DNA of 64,000 bases from Albidovulum marisflavi (GCF_025751435.1 NZ_JAOWKY010000004.1:1-64000), one strand, 5' to 3'. Shown: positions 7,440 through 16,692, counted from the stretch's first letter. Numbers and translations are program-made. Notes: generated by a model from the sequence alone, not told the origin.

Positions 7440-8603
7440 TCAGCTGTAGGCGTCCAGAAACCCCTTCGGCAAGAGCACGTTGTGCCGCCCGACCGCAGAT
7501 ATGGCGCGCTCTCCGCAGAGCGCCATCGAAGTGTCAAGCTCCTTGCGGATAAGCTCAAGCGCGGTGGTCACGCCCCGTTCGCCCATAGCACCCAGGCCGT
7601 AGACATAGGCGCGGCCGATCATCGTGCCCTTGGCGCCAAGCGCCACCGCCTTCAGCACGTCCTGTCCCGAACGTATGCCGCCATCCATCCAGACCTCGGT
7701 CCTGTCGCCCACGGCCGCCACGATTTCCGGCAGCATGCGGATCGACGACAGCGCCCCATCCAACTGCCGCCCGCCGTGGTTGGAAACAACGATCGCGTCC
7801 GCGCCCACGCCCACGGCGTGTTCGGCATCCTCGGCGTCAAGGATCCCTTTCAGGATCACCTTGCCGCCCCACATGTCGCGCAGCTTCGCGATCTTGTCCC
7901 AGTTCAGAGCGTGATCGAACTTCTGCGCGGTCCAGGCGGACAGGGACGAGGGGTCATCCACGCCTTCGACATGCCCCACGATATTGCCGAAGAAGCGCCG
8001 CTTGGTGCCCAGCATCTCAAGCCCCCAGGCCCACTTCGTGGCCAGGTTCAGCATGGTCGGGATGGTGAACTTGGGTGGCGCGGACAGGCCATTCTTCAGG
8101 TCCTTGTGCCGCTGCCCGAGGATCTGAAGGTCGACCGTGATCACCAGCGCCGAGCATCCCGCAGCCTTGGCCCGGTTGATGATCCTTGCGTTGAAGTCGT
8201 CGTCGTTCAACGTGTAGATCTGGAACCAGAATGGTGCCTGGGTGTGTTCCGCCACGTCCTCGATCGAACAGATCGACATCGTGGACAGGGTGAAGGGCAC
8301 GCCGAACTTCTGCGCAGCGCGTGCCGCCTTGATTTCACCGTCTGCATTCTGCATCCCGGTGAACCCGACGGGGGCCAGTGCGACCGGCATTGCGACGTCC
8401 TGCCCGATCATCCGGGTGGAGACGCTTCTGCCCGTCATGTCCCGCGCGATGCGCTGGCGCAGCCGTATTTCCGCGAAATCCGCGACATTGTCCCGGAAGG
8501 TCTGCTCGCTCCAACTGCCGCTTTCGGTGTAATCGTAGAACATCTTCGGGACGCGCTGCCGGTAGATCTTCTTCAGGTCGTAGATGTTGGTGATCACGGG
8601 CAT
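7440..8603 (-). CDS. lldD: L-lactate dehydrogenase (FMN, quinone-linked type)
   Basis: A protein of 387 residues. It oxidises L-lactate to pyruvate, passing electrons to the respiratory chain. Family evidence for FMN-dependent alpha-hydroxy-acid dehydrogenases: the N-terminal substrate Tyr region (FYDYTESGSWSEQTFRDN), LAPVGFTGMQNADGE, FWFQIYTLND, the KGILDAEDAEHA strand, VVSNHGGRQLDG with the catalytic His and Arg, and MDGGIRSGQDVLKA for FMN phosphate. Other substrates such as glycolate or mandelate are possible for the family, but the N-terminus is of the LldD type. CCGGAGG precedes the ATG, and an inverted repeat operator candidate lies just upstream. Confidence 0.92.
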   Translation of the reverse strand: MPVITNIYDLKKIYRQRVPKMFYDYTESGSWSEQTFRDNVADFAEIRLRQRIARDMTGRSVSTRMIGQDVAMPVALAPVGFTGMQNADGEIKAARAAQKFGVPFTLSTMSICSIEDVAEHTQAPFWFQIYTLNDDDFNARIINRAKAAGCSALVITVDLQILGQRHKDLKNGLSAPPKFTIPTMLNLATKWAWGLEMLGTKRRFFGNIVGHVEGVDDPSSLSAWTAQKFDHALNWDKIAKLRDMWGGKVILKGILDAEDAEHAVGVGADAIVVSNHGGRQLDGALSSIRMLPEIVAAVGDRTEVWMDGGIRSGQDVLKAVALGAKGTMIGRAYVYGLGAMGERGVTTALELIRKELDTSMALCGERAISAVGRHNVLLPKGFLDAYS

Positions 8604-8618
8604 GGGTGCCTCCGGATT

Positions 8619-8635
8619 GGTAATATTTCTTTACC
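8619..8635. promoter_or_regulatory. Inverted repeat, candidate operator of lldD
   Basis: GGTAA and TTACC arms flank a 7-base A/T-rich centre, 16 bp upstream of the lldD ATG. GGT...ACC half-sites are typical of FadR-subfamily GntR regulators, the class that includes LldR. No such regulator gene is in this window, so the assignment is inference. Confidence 0.4.
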
Positions 8636-8675
8636 GATATTGGCTGCGATCTGCAACGTTTTCGCTGCGCGGATG

Positions 8676-8719
8676 CAAAAGTGGCGTCTGATGCGGGATT
8701 TTCTGCATCAGACGCCACA
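8676..8719 (-). terminator. Strong intrinsic terminator after trpA
   Basis: Perfect 14-bp arms GTGGCGTCTGATGC / GCATCAGACGCCAC (8681-8694 and 8705-8718) flank a 10-base loop. On the minus strand the stem is followed by TTTT. It lies about 26 bp beyond the trpA stop and separates trpA from lldD. Confidence 0.85.
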
Positions 8720-8744
8720 TGAAGGCCTTCCCGGTTCCGAGAGG

Positions 8745-9536
8745 TCAGGCGCTGTGCGCGCCTTCGGCCAAGCTTTGAACGAAGGACAGGATTTCCGGCA
8801 CCGAATGCTTTTGCTCGACCATCTTGACGATTGCGGACCCCACCACGGCGCCGTCCGCGACGGTCGCGATTGCGCGGGCGGCGTCCGGCGTGCGGATGCC
8901 GAAGCCCACGATGACGGGCAGGTCGGTCGCGGCCTTGATGCGCGCGACTTCGGGGGCCACGTCGGTCGCCTGAGCGGCGGCGGCGCCGGTGATGCCGGTG
9001 ATGGACACATAGTAAACGAAGCCCGAGGTGTTCTGCATGACCTTGGGCAGGCGCTTGTCATCGGTCGTGGGCGTGGCCAGACGGATGAAGTTCAGACCCG
9101 CCTTCTGTGCGGGAATGCAAAGCTCGTCATCCTCTTCGGGCGGCAGGTCGACCACGATCAGCCCGTCGATCCCGGCGGCCTTCGCGTCGGCCAGGAAGCG
9201 CTCGACGCCGCGCGAATAGATCGGGTTGTAATAGCCCATCATCACGATCGGCGTATCATCGTCGCCCTTGCGAAACTCCGCCGCCATGTCGAGCGTCTTT
9301 TGCAGCGTCTGCCCGCCGTCAAGCGCGCGCTGACCCGCAAGCTGGATCGTCGGACCGTCGGCCATGGGGTCAGTGAAGGGAATTCCCAGTTCGATGATGT
9401 CGACGCCCGCGCCCGGAAGCCCCTTCATCAATTCAAGGGAACTATCATAGTCGGGATCGCCCGCCATGGTGTAGGAGACAAAGGCCTTTTTGCCCTCTGC
9501 TCTCAATGCGGCGAACTTGCGGTCGATCCGGGTCAT
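8745..9536 (-). CDS. trpA: Tryptophan synthase alpha subunit
   Basis: A protein of 263 residues. It cleaves indole-3-glycerol phosphate to indole and glyceraldehyde 3-phosphate and works as the partner of TrpB. Signatures: [39 protein letters not shown] with the two catalytic acids (Glu in ELGIPF and Asp in MADGP), [36 protein letters not shown] and [10 protein letters not shown]. trpB is not adjacent in this window, so trpA ends its transcription unit alone here, next to a strong terminator. Confidence 0.97.
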   Translation of the reverse strand: MTRIDRKFAALRAEGKKAFVSYTMAGDPDYDSSLELMKGLPGAGVDIIELGIPFTDPMADGPTIQLAGQRALDGGQTLQKTLDMAAEFRKGDDDTPIVMMGYYNPIYSRGVERFLADAKAAGIDGLIVVDLPPEEDDELCIPAQKAGLNFIRLATPTTDDKRLPKVMQNTSGFVYYVSITGITGAAAAQATDVAPEVARIKAATDLPVIVGFGIRTPDAARAIATVADGAVVGSAIVKMVEQKHSVPEILSFVQSLAEGAHSA

Positions 9537-9682
9537 GCGAAATCTCCTTGAGCGTCCAGCGGGTCTTGCAGAAAAGCGTCGGGAAAATCAATGGGGCATG
9601 GCGCCCAACTGGGCGGCAGGGCTTGACGCCCCTTGGCCTTGCCCCCTAGATGCGCGCGATTTTCGGGGCAAGGAGCGGGAAA

Positions 9683-10780
9683 ATGAGCTTCAGGATGGGC
9701 ATCGTCGGATTGCCGAACGTGGGCAAGTCCACGCTTTTCAACGCGCTGACCCGGACGGCCGCCGCGCAGGCAGCGAACTTCCCCTTCTGCACCATCGAGC
9801 CCAACGTGGGCGAGGTCGCCGTCCCCGACGCACGGCTTGACAAGCTTGCCGCCATCGCCGGATCGAAGCAGATCATTCCGACGCGGATCACCTTCGTCGA
9901 TATCGCGGGCCTCGTCCGCGGCGCATCGAAGGGCGAGGGGCTGGGCAACCAGTTCCTGGCCAACATCCGTGAGGTCGACGCCATCGCCCACGTCCTGCGC
10001 TGCTTCGAGGACGGCGACATCACCCATGTCGAGGGGCGCATCGACCCAGTGGCCGACGCCGAAACCATCGAGACCGAGCTGATGATCGCCGACATGGAGT
10101 CGATCGAGCGGCGGCTGGCCAACATCGCGCGAAAGATCAAGGGCGGCGACAAGGAGGCGGTGGCGCAGGAACGGCTTATGAAGCTGGCGCTGGCCGCCCT
10201 GGAAAACGGCAGGCCCGCGCGCACGGTGAGCGTCGCCGACGAGGACGAGAAAGCGTGGCGGATGCTGCAGCTTCTGACCTCGAAGCCCGTTCTCTACGTC
10301 TGCAACGTCGAAGAGGCGAAAGCCGCGACCGGCAATTCCCAGTCCGACCGCGTGGCCGAGATGGCCGCGAAACAGGGCGCAGGCGTCGTCGTGATCTCTG
10401 CCCGGATCGAAGAGGAACTGGCCCAGATGCCCGAAGAGGACGCGGCCATGTTTCTTGAGGAGATGGGGCTGGAGGAGGCCGGGCTGGACCGCCTGATCCG
10501 CGCCGCCTACGACCTTCTGGGCCTTCAAACCTACTTCACCGTCGGCCCCAAGGAAGCCCGCGCCTGGACGATCACCAAGGGCACGCTGGCGCCGCAGGCG
10601 GCGGGCGTCATCCATGGCGACTTCGAGCGCGGCTTCATCCGGGCGGAAACCATCGCCTATGACGACTACGTCACCGGCAATGGTGAGGCGGGCGCGCGCG
10701 AGGCAGGCAAGTTCCGCGTCGAAGGCAAGACCTATGAGGTCAAGGACGGCGACGTCCTTCACTTCCTGTTCAACGCCTAG
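9683..10780 (+). CDS. ychF: Redox-regulated ATPase YchF (OLA1 family)
   Basis: A protein of 365 residues. It belongs to the Obg-type P-loop NTPases that prefer ATP and associate with ribosomes. P-loop GLPNVGKST at residues 9-17, DIAGLVRGASKGEGLGNQFL (switch II and Obg region), and NVEE in place of the GTP-specifying NKxD. The C-terminal TGS-like domain includes RAWTITKGTLAPQAAGVIHGDFERGFIRAE. The start at 9683 is preceded by AAGGAGCGGG. An alternative start is the internal Met five codons in. It is divergent from trpA. Confidence 0.97.
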   Translation: MSFRMGIVGLPNVGKSTLFNALTRTAAAQAANFPFCTIEPNVGEVAVPDARLDKLAAIAGSKQIIPTRITFVDIAGLVRGASKGEGLGNQFLANIREVDAIAHVLRCFEDGDITHVEGRIDPVADAETIETELMIADMESIERRLANIARKIKGGDKEAVAQERLMKLALAALENGRPARTVSVADEDEKAWRMLQLLTSKPVLYVCNVEEAKAATGNSQSDRVAEMAAKQGAGVVVISARIEEELAQMPEEDAAMFLEEMGLEEAGLDRLIRAAYDLLGLQTYFTVGPKEARAWTITKGTLAPQAAGVIHGDFERGFIRAETIAYDDYVTGNGEAGAREAGKFRVEGKTYEVKDGDVLHFLFNA

Positions 10781-10862
10781 CGCGCCCGGCGGACACGGGC
10801 GGAGGGAAATCGCCCGAAAACCTGCGGCAACGCACTTTCAATCTGGCTCTGGCGCGATACCT

Positions 10863-10883
10863 TTGAAGGGTAAACTCCTTCAA
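10863..10883 (+). promoter_or_regulatory. Hairpin immediately before the ribosome binding site of the small lipoprotein
   Basis: TTGAAGG and CCTTCAA form perfect 7-bp arms around a 7-base loop. The hairpin ends one base before the GGGGG ribosome binding site of the gene at 10896. It could modulate translation or mRNA stability, or be a protein operator; this is inference. Confidence 0.4.
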
Positions 10884-10895
10884 GGGGGCTAAGAC

Positions 10896-11129
10896 ATGAA
10901 GAAAAGCGTGATCATTGGCGGAGTTCTTGCCGCCGCGTTTGCCCTTCAGGGCTGTGCCACGCAGCAAGCGTCCGAAGCCGAACTTCGCTGCGCGGGCGGT
11001 ACCCTGACGGGCGCCGCCGTGGGCGGGTTCATCGGCAACCAGTTCGGCAGCGGCACCGGAACCACGATCACCACGCTTGCTGGTGCGGGCGTGGGCGCCA
11101 CGGCAGGGGCCAACGCTGCCTGCAACTGA
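10896..11129 (+). CDS. Small lipoprotein with glycine-zipper
   Basis: A protein of 77 residues. Its signal peptide ends in a lipobox (ALQGC), with the acylated Cys at about residue 19. The mature part is mostly a glycine/alanine-rich segment (LTGAAVGGFIGNQFGSG, then TLAGAGVGATAG), the glycine-zipper pattern of OmpA-like or SlyB/YMGG-type envelope lipoproteins. A strong GGGGG ribosome site and a hairpin precede it. Predicted to sit in the outer membrane and to stabilise the envelope; no specific function can be assigned. Confidence 0.85.
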   Translation: MKKSVIIGGVLAAAFALQGCATQQASEAELRCAGGTLTGAAVGGFIGNQFGSGTGTTITTLAGAGVGATAGANAACN

Positions 11130-11153
11130 GCACCCGTTCCGGCAGGGCCTGCT

Positions 11154-11543
11154 TCAGCCCTCTGCCGAAAATTGCGCCGAGACGACACGCCATCCAGTAT
11201 GGGTCTGCACAAGAAGGGCGGACAGTACGGCACCGATTCGACCGGCGTCGCTGCCGTCCGGGTTCGAAAGACCCGAAAGCACGAAACGCTGCATCGCCTG
11301 CGCGACGCCTGGCGCCACGGGGCGCATCTTCGTGCGCCCGCTGACCAGTCGCACGCGGGCAAGGGTGCCGGCAAGTTCGGCGGACAGCACCTGTTCGATC
11401 GCCTCGTGGCCTTCGGCCCAGGCGCCGGTCAGCGACAGGAAATCGGCGTCCGCGGTGAACAAGCCGGTTATCGTCGCAAGATCGCGGGACGAGAAGGCGT
11501 GCGAAAACGCGCGGGGGAAGTCGGCGGGGTCTTGCAGGGTCAT
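11154..11543 (-). CDS. NTF2/SnoaL-like fold protein
   Basis: A protein of 129 residues. The pattern (FSHAFSSRDLATITGLFTADADFLSL, then WAEGHEAIEQV and a C-terminal HTGWRVVSAQFS) is that of SnoaL-like/SgcJ-type NTF2-fold proteins. These include small hydrolases, isomerases and binding proteins. Its ATG overlaps the stop of the FAD-linked oxidase in ATGA, so it is the second gene of a two-gene unit. No catalytic residues can be assigned confidently. Confidence 0.75.
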   Translation of the reverse strand: MTLQDPADFPRAFSHAFSSRDLATITGLFTADADFLSLTGAWAEGHEAIEQVLSAELAGTLARVRLVSGRTKMRPVAPGVAQAMQRFVLSGLSNPDGSDAGRIGAVLSALLVQTHTGWRVVSAQFSAEG

Positions 11544-12916
11544 TGCGATACCTCGACGACCTTGCCGGGGTTGAGGATGCCTTCGGGGTCCAGCGCGCGC
11601 TTGATCCGGGCCATCACCTCCCATGCCTCTCCATGTTCAAGCAGCATCAGCCCCTTCTTGCCCAGCCCTACGCCATGTTCGCCGGTGATCGTGCCGCCCA
11701 GGCGAAGCGCGCGTTCGGCCAGCCGCCGGGTCAGGTCCTTGGCGCGGGCAAGTTCGTCCGCGTCGTCGCGCCCCAAAAGCAGGATGGCGTGAAAGTTGCC
11801 GTCGCCCACATGGCCCAGGATCGGGCCGACAAGGTCCAGTTCCGCGATGTCGGCGCGGGTTTCCGCCACGGCCTCGGCCAGACGAGAGATGGGGACGCAG
11901 ATGTCGGTCACCATCCCCATGCAACCCGGACGTGACGCGATGCAGGCGCGATAGGCGCCATGGCGCATCCGCCATAGCCTGTTGCGGTCCTCGGTCGTGG
12001 TGGCCCAGTCAAATCCGAGTGCTCCGAAGCTGTCTGCAATATCGCCGAAGCGCCGGGCGTCCTCGGCGGCGCCGGTCGCGGAGCCGTGGAACTCCACCAT
12101 CAGGTGCGGCAGCTCGGGGAAGGCCGTGCCCGACTGCGCGTTGAAGATCCGCGCCACGGCTTCGTCCACGAACTCGATCCGCGCCATGGGGATGCCGGAT
12201 TGAATCGTCGCGATCACGGCCTCGACAGCCGAGTTGAATTCGGGGAAGGCGCAGACGGCGGCCGATATCGCCTCTGGCTGGCCATGCAGGCGCAAGGTCA
12301 GTTCGGTGATCAGGCCAAGCGTGCCCTCCGAGCCGACGAACAGTCCCGTCAAATCGTAACCCGCCGCCGACTTGCGCGCGCCTGAGCCGGTCCGGATTAC
12401 GCGCCCGTCGGCCAGCACGACCTCAAGCGCGACGACGTTGTCGCGCATCGTTCCATATCGCACCGTGGTGGTGCCCGAGGCGCGGGTGCCCGCCATGCCG
12501 CCGATAGTGGCGTTCGCGCCCGGATCGACCGGGAACATCAGCCCCGTCGCCCGCAGTTCGGCGTTCAACGCCTCGCGCGTGATTCCGGGTTGCACGACGA
12601 CCTGCATGTCGCCGGGCCGAACCTGAAGCACCTTGTCCATGCGCGAAAAGTCGACAGCGACGCCACCCTGGATCGCAAGCGCGTGCCCCTCAAGCGAGGT
12701 GCCCGCGCCCCAAGCCACCACGGGACATCCATGACGCGCGCAGATGCCCACAATGCGCGCAACCTCTTCGGTCGTGGCGGGGTAGGCCACGGCGTCCGGC
12801 GGTGTCTCGGGGAACCAGGATTCGTTTTGGCCGTGCTGAAGGAGATCGGGCTTGGACCAACTCAGCCGATCCCCTAGAAGTTGTCTGAGTTCGGCAAGCG
12901 CCGCGTCGTGGGGCAT
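11540..12916 (-). CDS. FAD-linked oxidase, glycolate/D-lactate dehydrogenase type
   Basis: A protein of 458 residues. PP-loop-type FAD-binding N-terminal domain with AYPATTEEVARIVGICARHGCPVVAWGAGTSLEGHALA and DPGANATIGGMAGTRASGTTTVRYG. The C-terminal FAD-oxidase domain has PILGHVGDGNFHAI and GGTITGEHGVGLGKKG and ends PEGILNPGKV. This is the GlcD/DLD family, which oxidises 2-hydroxy acids such as D-lactate or glycolate. GlcE and GlcF are not adjacent, so a stand-alone D-lactate dehydrogenase (cytochrome) is more likely than glycolate oxidase. Coupled to the NTF2-fold gene downstream. Confidence 0.88.
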   Translation of the reverse strand: MPHDAALAELRQLLGDRLSWSKPDLLQHGQNESWFPETPPDAVAYPATTEEVARIVGICARHGCPVVAWGAGTSLEGHALAIQGGVAVDFSRMDKVLQVRPGDMQVVVQPGITREALNAELRATGLMFPVDPGANATIGGMAGTRASGTTTVRYGTMRDNVVALEVVLADGRVIRTGSGARKSAAGYDLTGLFVGSEGTLGLITELTLRLHGQPEAISAAVCAFPEFNSAVEAVIATIQSGIPMARIEFVDEAVARIFNAQSGTAFPELPHLMVEFHGSATGAAEDARRFGDIADSFGALGFDWATTTEDRNRLWRMRHGAYRACIASRPGCMGMVTDICVPISRLAEAVAETRADIAELDLVGPILGHVGDGNFHAILLLGRDDADELARAKDLTRRLAERALRLGGTITGEHGVGLGKKGLMLLEHGEAWEVMARIKRALDPEGILNPGKVVEVSQ

Positions 12917-13007
12917 GATGTCCTTCCGGCTGTTGGCGCGGGCGACCCTAGGCCAAGCGGGCAGCCTGGGGAAGTCCCGGAAATATCGACCCGCGGAAAG
13001 GCGCCGG

Positions 13008-14693
13008 ATGACGGAGCCGGAACAGGGCTACCTTCGCCGGATCGCGCACGAGCTTGGCGCAGAGGCGAAACATGCGCTGACCGTGATAAGGGCGCGTGGC
13101 CCCAGCCAGGTGCAGTTCTGGTTCATCGCGCTGGCCGTGGGGCTGGCGGCGGGGACGGCGGCGCTTCTGTTCCGCAAGTCGATCTCGGTGATACAGACGG
13201 CGATCTACGGGACCGACGACGTCTTTCTGGCGTCGGTCGCAGAGTGGCTGCCGTGGTGGTGGGTGCTTCTTGTCCCGATCGCGGGTGGGCTTGCCGTGGG
13301 GGTCCTTCTGCACATCTTCACGCCGGACGGACGCGTCAGGGCGGTGGCCGACGTGATCGAGGGGGCGGCACTCCGTCAAGGACGGGTTGAGCGGCGCGCT
13401 GGCGTCGCCTCGGCCTTCGCTTCACTCATCACGCTGTCTACCGGAGGCTCATCGGGTCGCGAAGGGCCGGTCGTGCATATGGCGGCCGTCATTGCCACTT
13501 GGGTGTCGCGCCGCATCAACGCGAACGGCATCACCGGACGCGATCTTTTGGGTTGCGCCGTGGCGGCGGCCGTTTCGGCCAGCTTCAACGCCCCGATCGC
13601 AGGGGCGATATTCGCGCTTGAGGTCATTCTTCGCCACTTCGCCGTGCATGCCTTTGCCCCGATCGCGATCGCCTCGGTCGCGGGCACGGTCATCAATCGG
13701 ATCGAATACGGCGGGGTGACCGAATTCATGCTGCCGTCCGAAGGCGGGCTGGCCTTCTTCTGGGAACTGCCCGCCTTCCTGCTTCTGGGGCTTCTGTCGG
13801 GGCTGGTTGCGGTGGTTCTGATGCGGGCGGTCTTCATCGCCGAGGATTTCGGCAATCACGTGCAGGCTGCGACCGGTATGCCGCGGTGGCTGCGCCCGGC
13901 CATTGCGGGTGGGATCGTCGGGGCCATCGCCATTCCCTTTCCGCATGTGATCGGCGTCGGATACGAAACGACCTCGGCGGCACTGACGGGACGGATAGGC
14001 CTGGGGACAGCGATCCTTTTCGCGGCCGTCAAGGTGCTTGCGGTCGCGGTCACCCTGGGCGGGCGCATGGGGGGCGGGGTATTCTCGCCCGCGCTTGTCG
14101 TCGGATCGCTGACGGGTCTGGCGTTCGGCCTTGTCGCCACTGGGATCCTGCCCGAGGTCTCGGGGGCCGAGTCCGTCTATGCGCTGGCCGGGATGGGCGC
14201 GGTCGCCGCCGCCGTTCTGGGTGCGCCGATATCCACGACGCTCATCGTGTTCGAGTTGACGGGCGACTGGGAAACCGGAATGGCGGTCATGACGGCCGTG
14301 TCACTCTCCACCGCTCTGGCGTCGCGTCTGGTTCACAGATCCTTCTTCCTGTCGCAGCTTGAACGGCGCGGTGTGCGGCTTTCGGCTGGGCCGCAGGCCT
14401 ATCTTGCGGCAACCATTCCCGTCGCCCGCGTTCTGCGCGCCCGGGATGCGCGCCGTGCTGCGCCCGAAGATATCTGCCGCGACTTTCTATCGAGGGACAT
14501 GTACCTGACCGATGGACAGACGCTTGACGCAGCGTTGCGGCTTTTCGAAACCTCGGGCGCGGATTTCCTGCCGGTCGTGCGCTCGACGACGGCAGAGGGG
14601 CCGCCCGAACTGCTTGGTGCGGTGTTCGAAGCCGATGCCTTGCGCGCCTACAACCGCGCGCTGGCCGAAGCGGCGGCCGAGGAACACAGCTAG
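13008..14693 (+). CDS. ClC-family chloride channel or H+/Cl- antiporter with C-terminal CBS-like region
   Basis: A protein of 561 residues with about ten to eleven membrane segments. GGSSGREGPVVH supplies the gating Glu region, and GGRMGGGVFSPALVVG is the third selectivity segment (GxFxP). The canonical first motif GSGIPE is not seen; at the expected place the sequence reads TPDGRVRAVADVIEGA, a form found in a branch of proteobacterial ClC proteins. The last 90 residues (ICRDFLSRDMYLTDGQTLDAALRLFETS, then ADFLPVVR) resemble a single CBS motif. The start at 13008 follows AAAGGCGCCGG. Transport of Cl- is family inference; other anions are possible. Confidence 0.9.
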   Translation: MTEPEQGYLRRIAHELGAEAKHALTVIRARGPSQVQFWFIALAVGLAAGTAALLFRKSISVIQTAIYGTDDVFLASVAEWLPWWWVLLVPIAGGLAVGVLLHIFTPDGRVRAVADVIEGAALRQGRVERRAGVASAFASLITLSTGGSSGREGPVVHMAAVIATWVSRRINANGITGRDLLGCAVAAAVSASFNAPIAGAIFALEVILRHFAVHAFAPIAIASVAGTVINRIEYGGVTEFMLPSEGGLAFFWELPAFLLLGLLSGLVAVVLMRAVFIAEDFGNHVQAATGMPRWLRPAIAGGIVGAIAIPFPHVIGVGYETTSAALTGRIGLGTAILFAAVKVLAVAVTLGGRMGGGVFSPALVVGSLTGLAFGLVATGILPEVSGAESVYALAGMGAVAAAVLGAPISTTLIVFELTGDWETGMAVMTAVSLSTALASRLVHRSFFLSQLERRGVRLSAGPQAYLAATIPVARVLRARDARRAAPEDICRDFLSRDMYLTDGQTLDAALRLFETSGADFLPVVRSTTAEGPPELLGAVFEADALRAYNRALAEAAAEEHS

Positions 14694-14779
14694 AAGCGGC
14701 CGGCAGATGCCGGCTGCGTGGGCTTTGGCGCCAAGGTCAAGGTACCATTCGCGTTTCCACGGCTGTTCGGTCTGCTCCG

Positions 14780-16588
14780 TCACACGGCTGATGTCGCCGC
14801 CTCAAGCCAGCGTCTTGCGTCGTCCGACAGTCGTGGGCCGATCCGGTTGCGCACCTCGGCGTGGTAGGCGTTCAGCCATTCGCGATCGCCTGCGGACAGG
14901 GCCGTGGCGTCGACCAGCCTCAGGTCGATCGGCGCGAAGGTCAGCGTTTCAAAGCACAGCATCTTGCGGTGCGCATCGCCACCGGGCAGGGGGAGCGCGT
15001 CCTTGACGACCACCAGGTTCTCGATTCGTATGCCAAAGGCGCCCTCGCGGTAGTAGCCGGGCTCGTTCGACAGGATCATGCCCGGCTCCAGCGGAACGTC
15101 CGACACGCGCGATAGCCTCTGCGGGCCTTCGTGGACGCAGAGAAACGCGCCGACACCGTGGCCCGTGCCATGGTCGAAGTCCTGTCCGGCAAGCCAGAGG
15201 TTGTAGCGCGCCAGACTGTCCAGATGCGCGCCCGCGACGCCACGCGGCCAGCGCAGGCGGGAAATGGCGATCATCCCCTGAAGGACACGGGTGAAGCAGG
15301 CGCGAACCTCGGTATCCACCGGTCCGACGGACACGGTCCGGGTGATGTCGGTCGTACCGTCCAGGTACTGGCCGCCGGAATCGATCACCACGATGTCGCC
15401 CGATCGGATCGGCTGGTCGCTGTCCTCGGTCACGCGGTAGTGCATGATCGCGCCGTTGGGCCCGGTTCCGCAGATCGTTTCAAAGCTGATGTCCTCAAGC
15501 GCGTTGGTTGCACGCCGGAAGCTTTCCAGCGCCCGGACCGCCGCGATCTCGGTCAAGCCGCCTTTCGGCGCCTCCTGGTCGAACCAGGCCAGGAACTCGA
15601 CCATCGCCGCGCCGTCGCGCAGGTGCGCTTCGGCCATGCCGGCGATCTCGGCCTTGTTCTTGCGGGCTTTGGGCATGATGCAGGGATCCTGACCCCAGGC
15701 AACCGTGACACCGGCCGCCTTCAGTTCCTGCGACACGGCCAGCGGCGCGGTCGCGCGATCCACGCGAACCGGTCCTTCCAGCGCGCGCAGGGCGTCTGCG
15801 AAAGCATCGGGCGGGCGTATCGTGATGTCGGGCCCCAGATGCGCAAGGACCGCCTCTGACAGCTTTCCCTCGTCCACGAAAAGCGCGGCGTGACCGCCCG
15901 CATCCAGGATCGCGAAGGCGTGCACGACCGGATTGCGCGGAATGTCCGCGCCGCGGATGTTCAGCAGCCACGAGATTGAATCGGGCAGGGTCAGGACGGC
16001 CGCCGTCTGGCCTGCACGGGAAAGCTCATCGCCAAGACGGGCACGTTTTTCGGCCGCCGACTCGCCCGCGTAGTCAAGCGGATGAACCCGGACCTTACCT
16101 CGGGGCGGTGCGGGCTGATCGGCCCAGATCTCGTCAATGAAATTCATGGAATCACAGAGCTCTACACCGCTGCCTTCAAGCGCTGCACGAAGATCGGAGA
16201 TTTCCTTTTCGGTATGCAGCCATGGATCGAAGGCGACACGGCCGCCGTTCGGCAACATCTCTTTCAGCCATTCTGCGGGTTTGACCTCGGGCCAGTTGAC
16301 CGGGGTGAAATGGCCAAGGTCCACCTGCGCCTTGACCTGGGTGCGGTAGCGCCCGTCGACGAACACGCCGGCGATTTCCGGAAGGACGATGCAGAATCCG
16401 GCCGAACCCGTGAAGCCAGTCAGCCACAGCAGCCGTTCGTCATGCGGGGCGACATATTCACCTTGGTACACGTCAGCGCGCGGCACGAAAAAGCCGTCGA
16501 CCCCGGCCCGCGAAAGTTTGTCGCGCAGGGCGGCAAGGCGTGACGGACCCTGTTCCGGGCGGGCAGTCGTGTTGAAGGTCTGAAACAT
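14780..16588 (-). CDS. M24 family Xaa-Pro aminopeptidase (aminopeptidase P)
   Basis: A protein of 602 residues. It removes N-terminal residues preceding proline, using a two-metal pita-bread active site. Two creatinase-type N-terminal domains (VDGFFVPRADVYQGEYVAPHDERLLWLTGFTGSAG) precede the catalytic domain. That domain has VIDSGGQYLDGTTDITRT (two Asp ligands), DHGTGHGVGAFLCVHEGP (His), LSNEPGYY (Glu) and GIRIENL (Glu). The length of about 600 matches the long APP form. The start at 16588 gives MFQTFNTTARPEQGPSRL; upstream in-frame sequence is not family-like. The gene is monocistronic between ClC and the divergent methyltransferase. Confidence 0.93.
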   Translation of the reverse strand: MFQTFNTTARPEQGPSRLAALRDKLSRAGVDGFFVPRADVYQGEYVAPHDERLLWLTGFTGSAGFCIVLPEIAGVFVDGRYRTQVKAQVDLGHFTPVNWPEVKPAEWLKEMLPNGGRVAFDPWLHTEKEISDLRAALEGSGVELCDSMNFIDEIWADQPAPPRGKVRVHPLDYAGESAAEKRARLGDELSRAGQTAAVLTLPDSISWLLNIRGADIPRNPVVHAFAILDAGGHAALFVDEGKLSEAVLAHLGPDITIRPPDAFADALRALEGPVRVDRATAPLAVSQELKAAGVTVAWGQDPCIMPKARKNKAEIAGMAEAHLRDGAAMVEFLAWFDQEAPKGGLTEIAAVRALESFRRATNALEDISFETICGTGPNGAIMHYRVTEDSDQPIRSGDIVVIDSGGQYLDGTTDITRTVSVGPVDTEVRACFTRVLQGMIAISRLRWPRGVAGAHLDSLARYNLWLAGQDFDHGTGHGVGAFLCVHEGPQRLSRVSDVPLEPGMILSNEPGYYREGAFGIRIENLVVVKDALPLPGGDAHRKMLCFETLTFAPIDLRLVDATALSAGDREWLNAYHAEVRNRIGPRLSDDARRWLEAATSAV

Positions 16589-16692
16589 CGCGAACTCCGT
16601 TTGCTCAGGGACTTTGTGACTCGCTTCCTGCCCGAACGCCAGCGTCGTGCGCGTCGATTTTGCCGAAGCGGCGATCGGTGGTATTCTGCGCC

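Noticed and set aside
9533-10762. 409-codon minus-strand frame over ychF.
   Set aside because: Shadow of a strongly conserved GTPase-family gene with P-loop.
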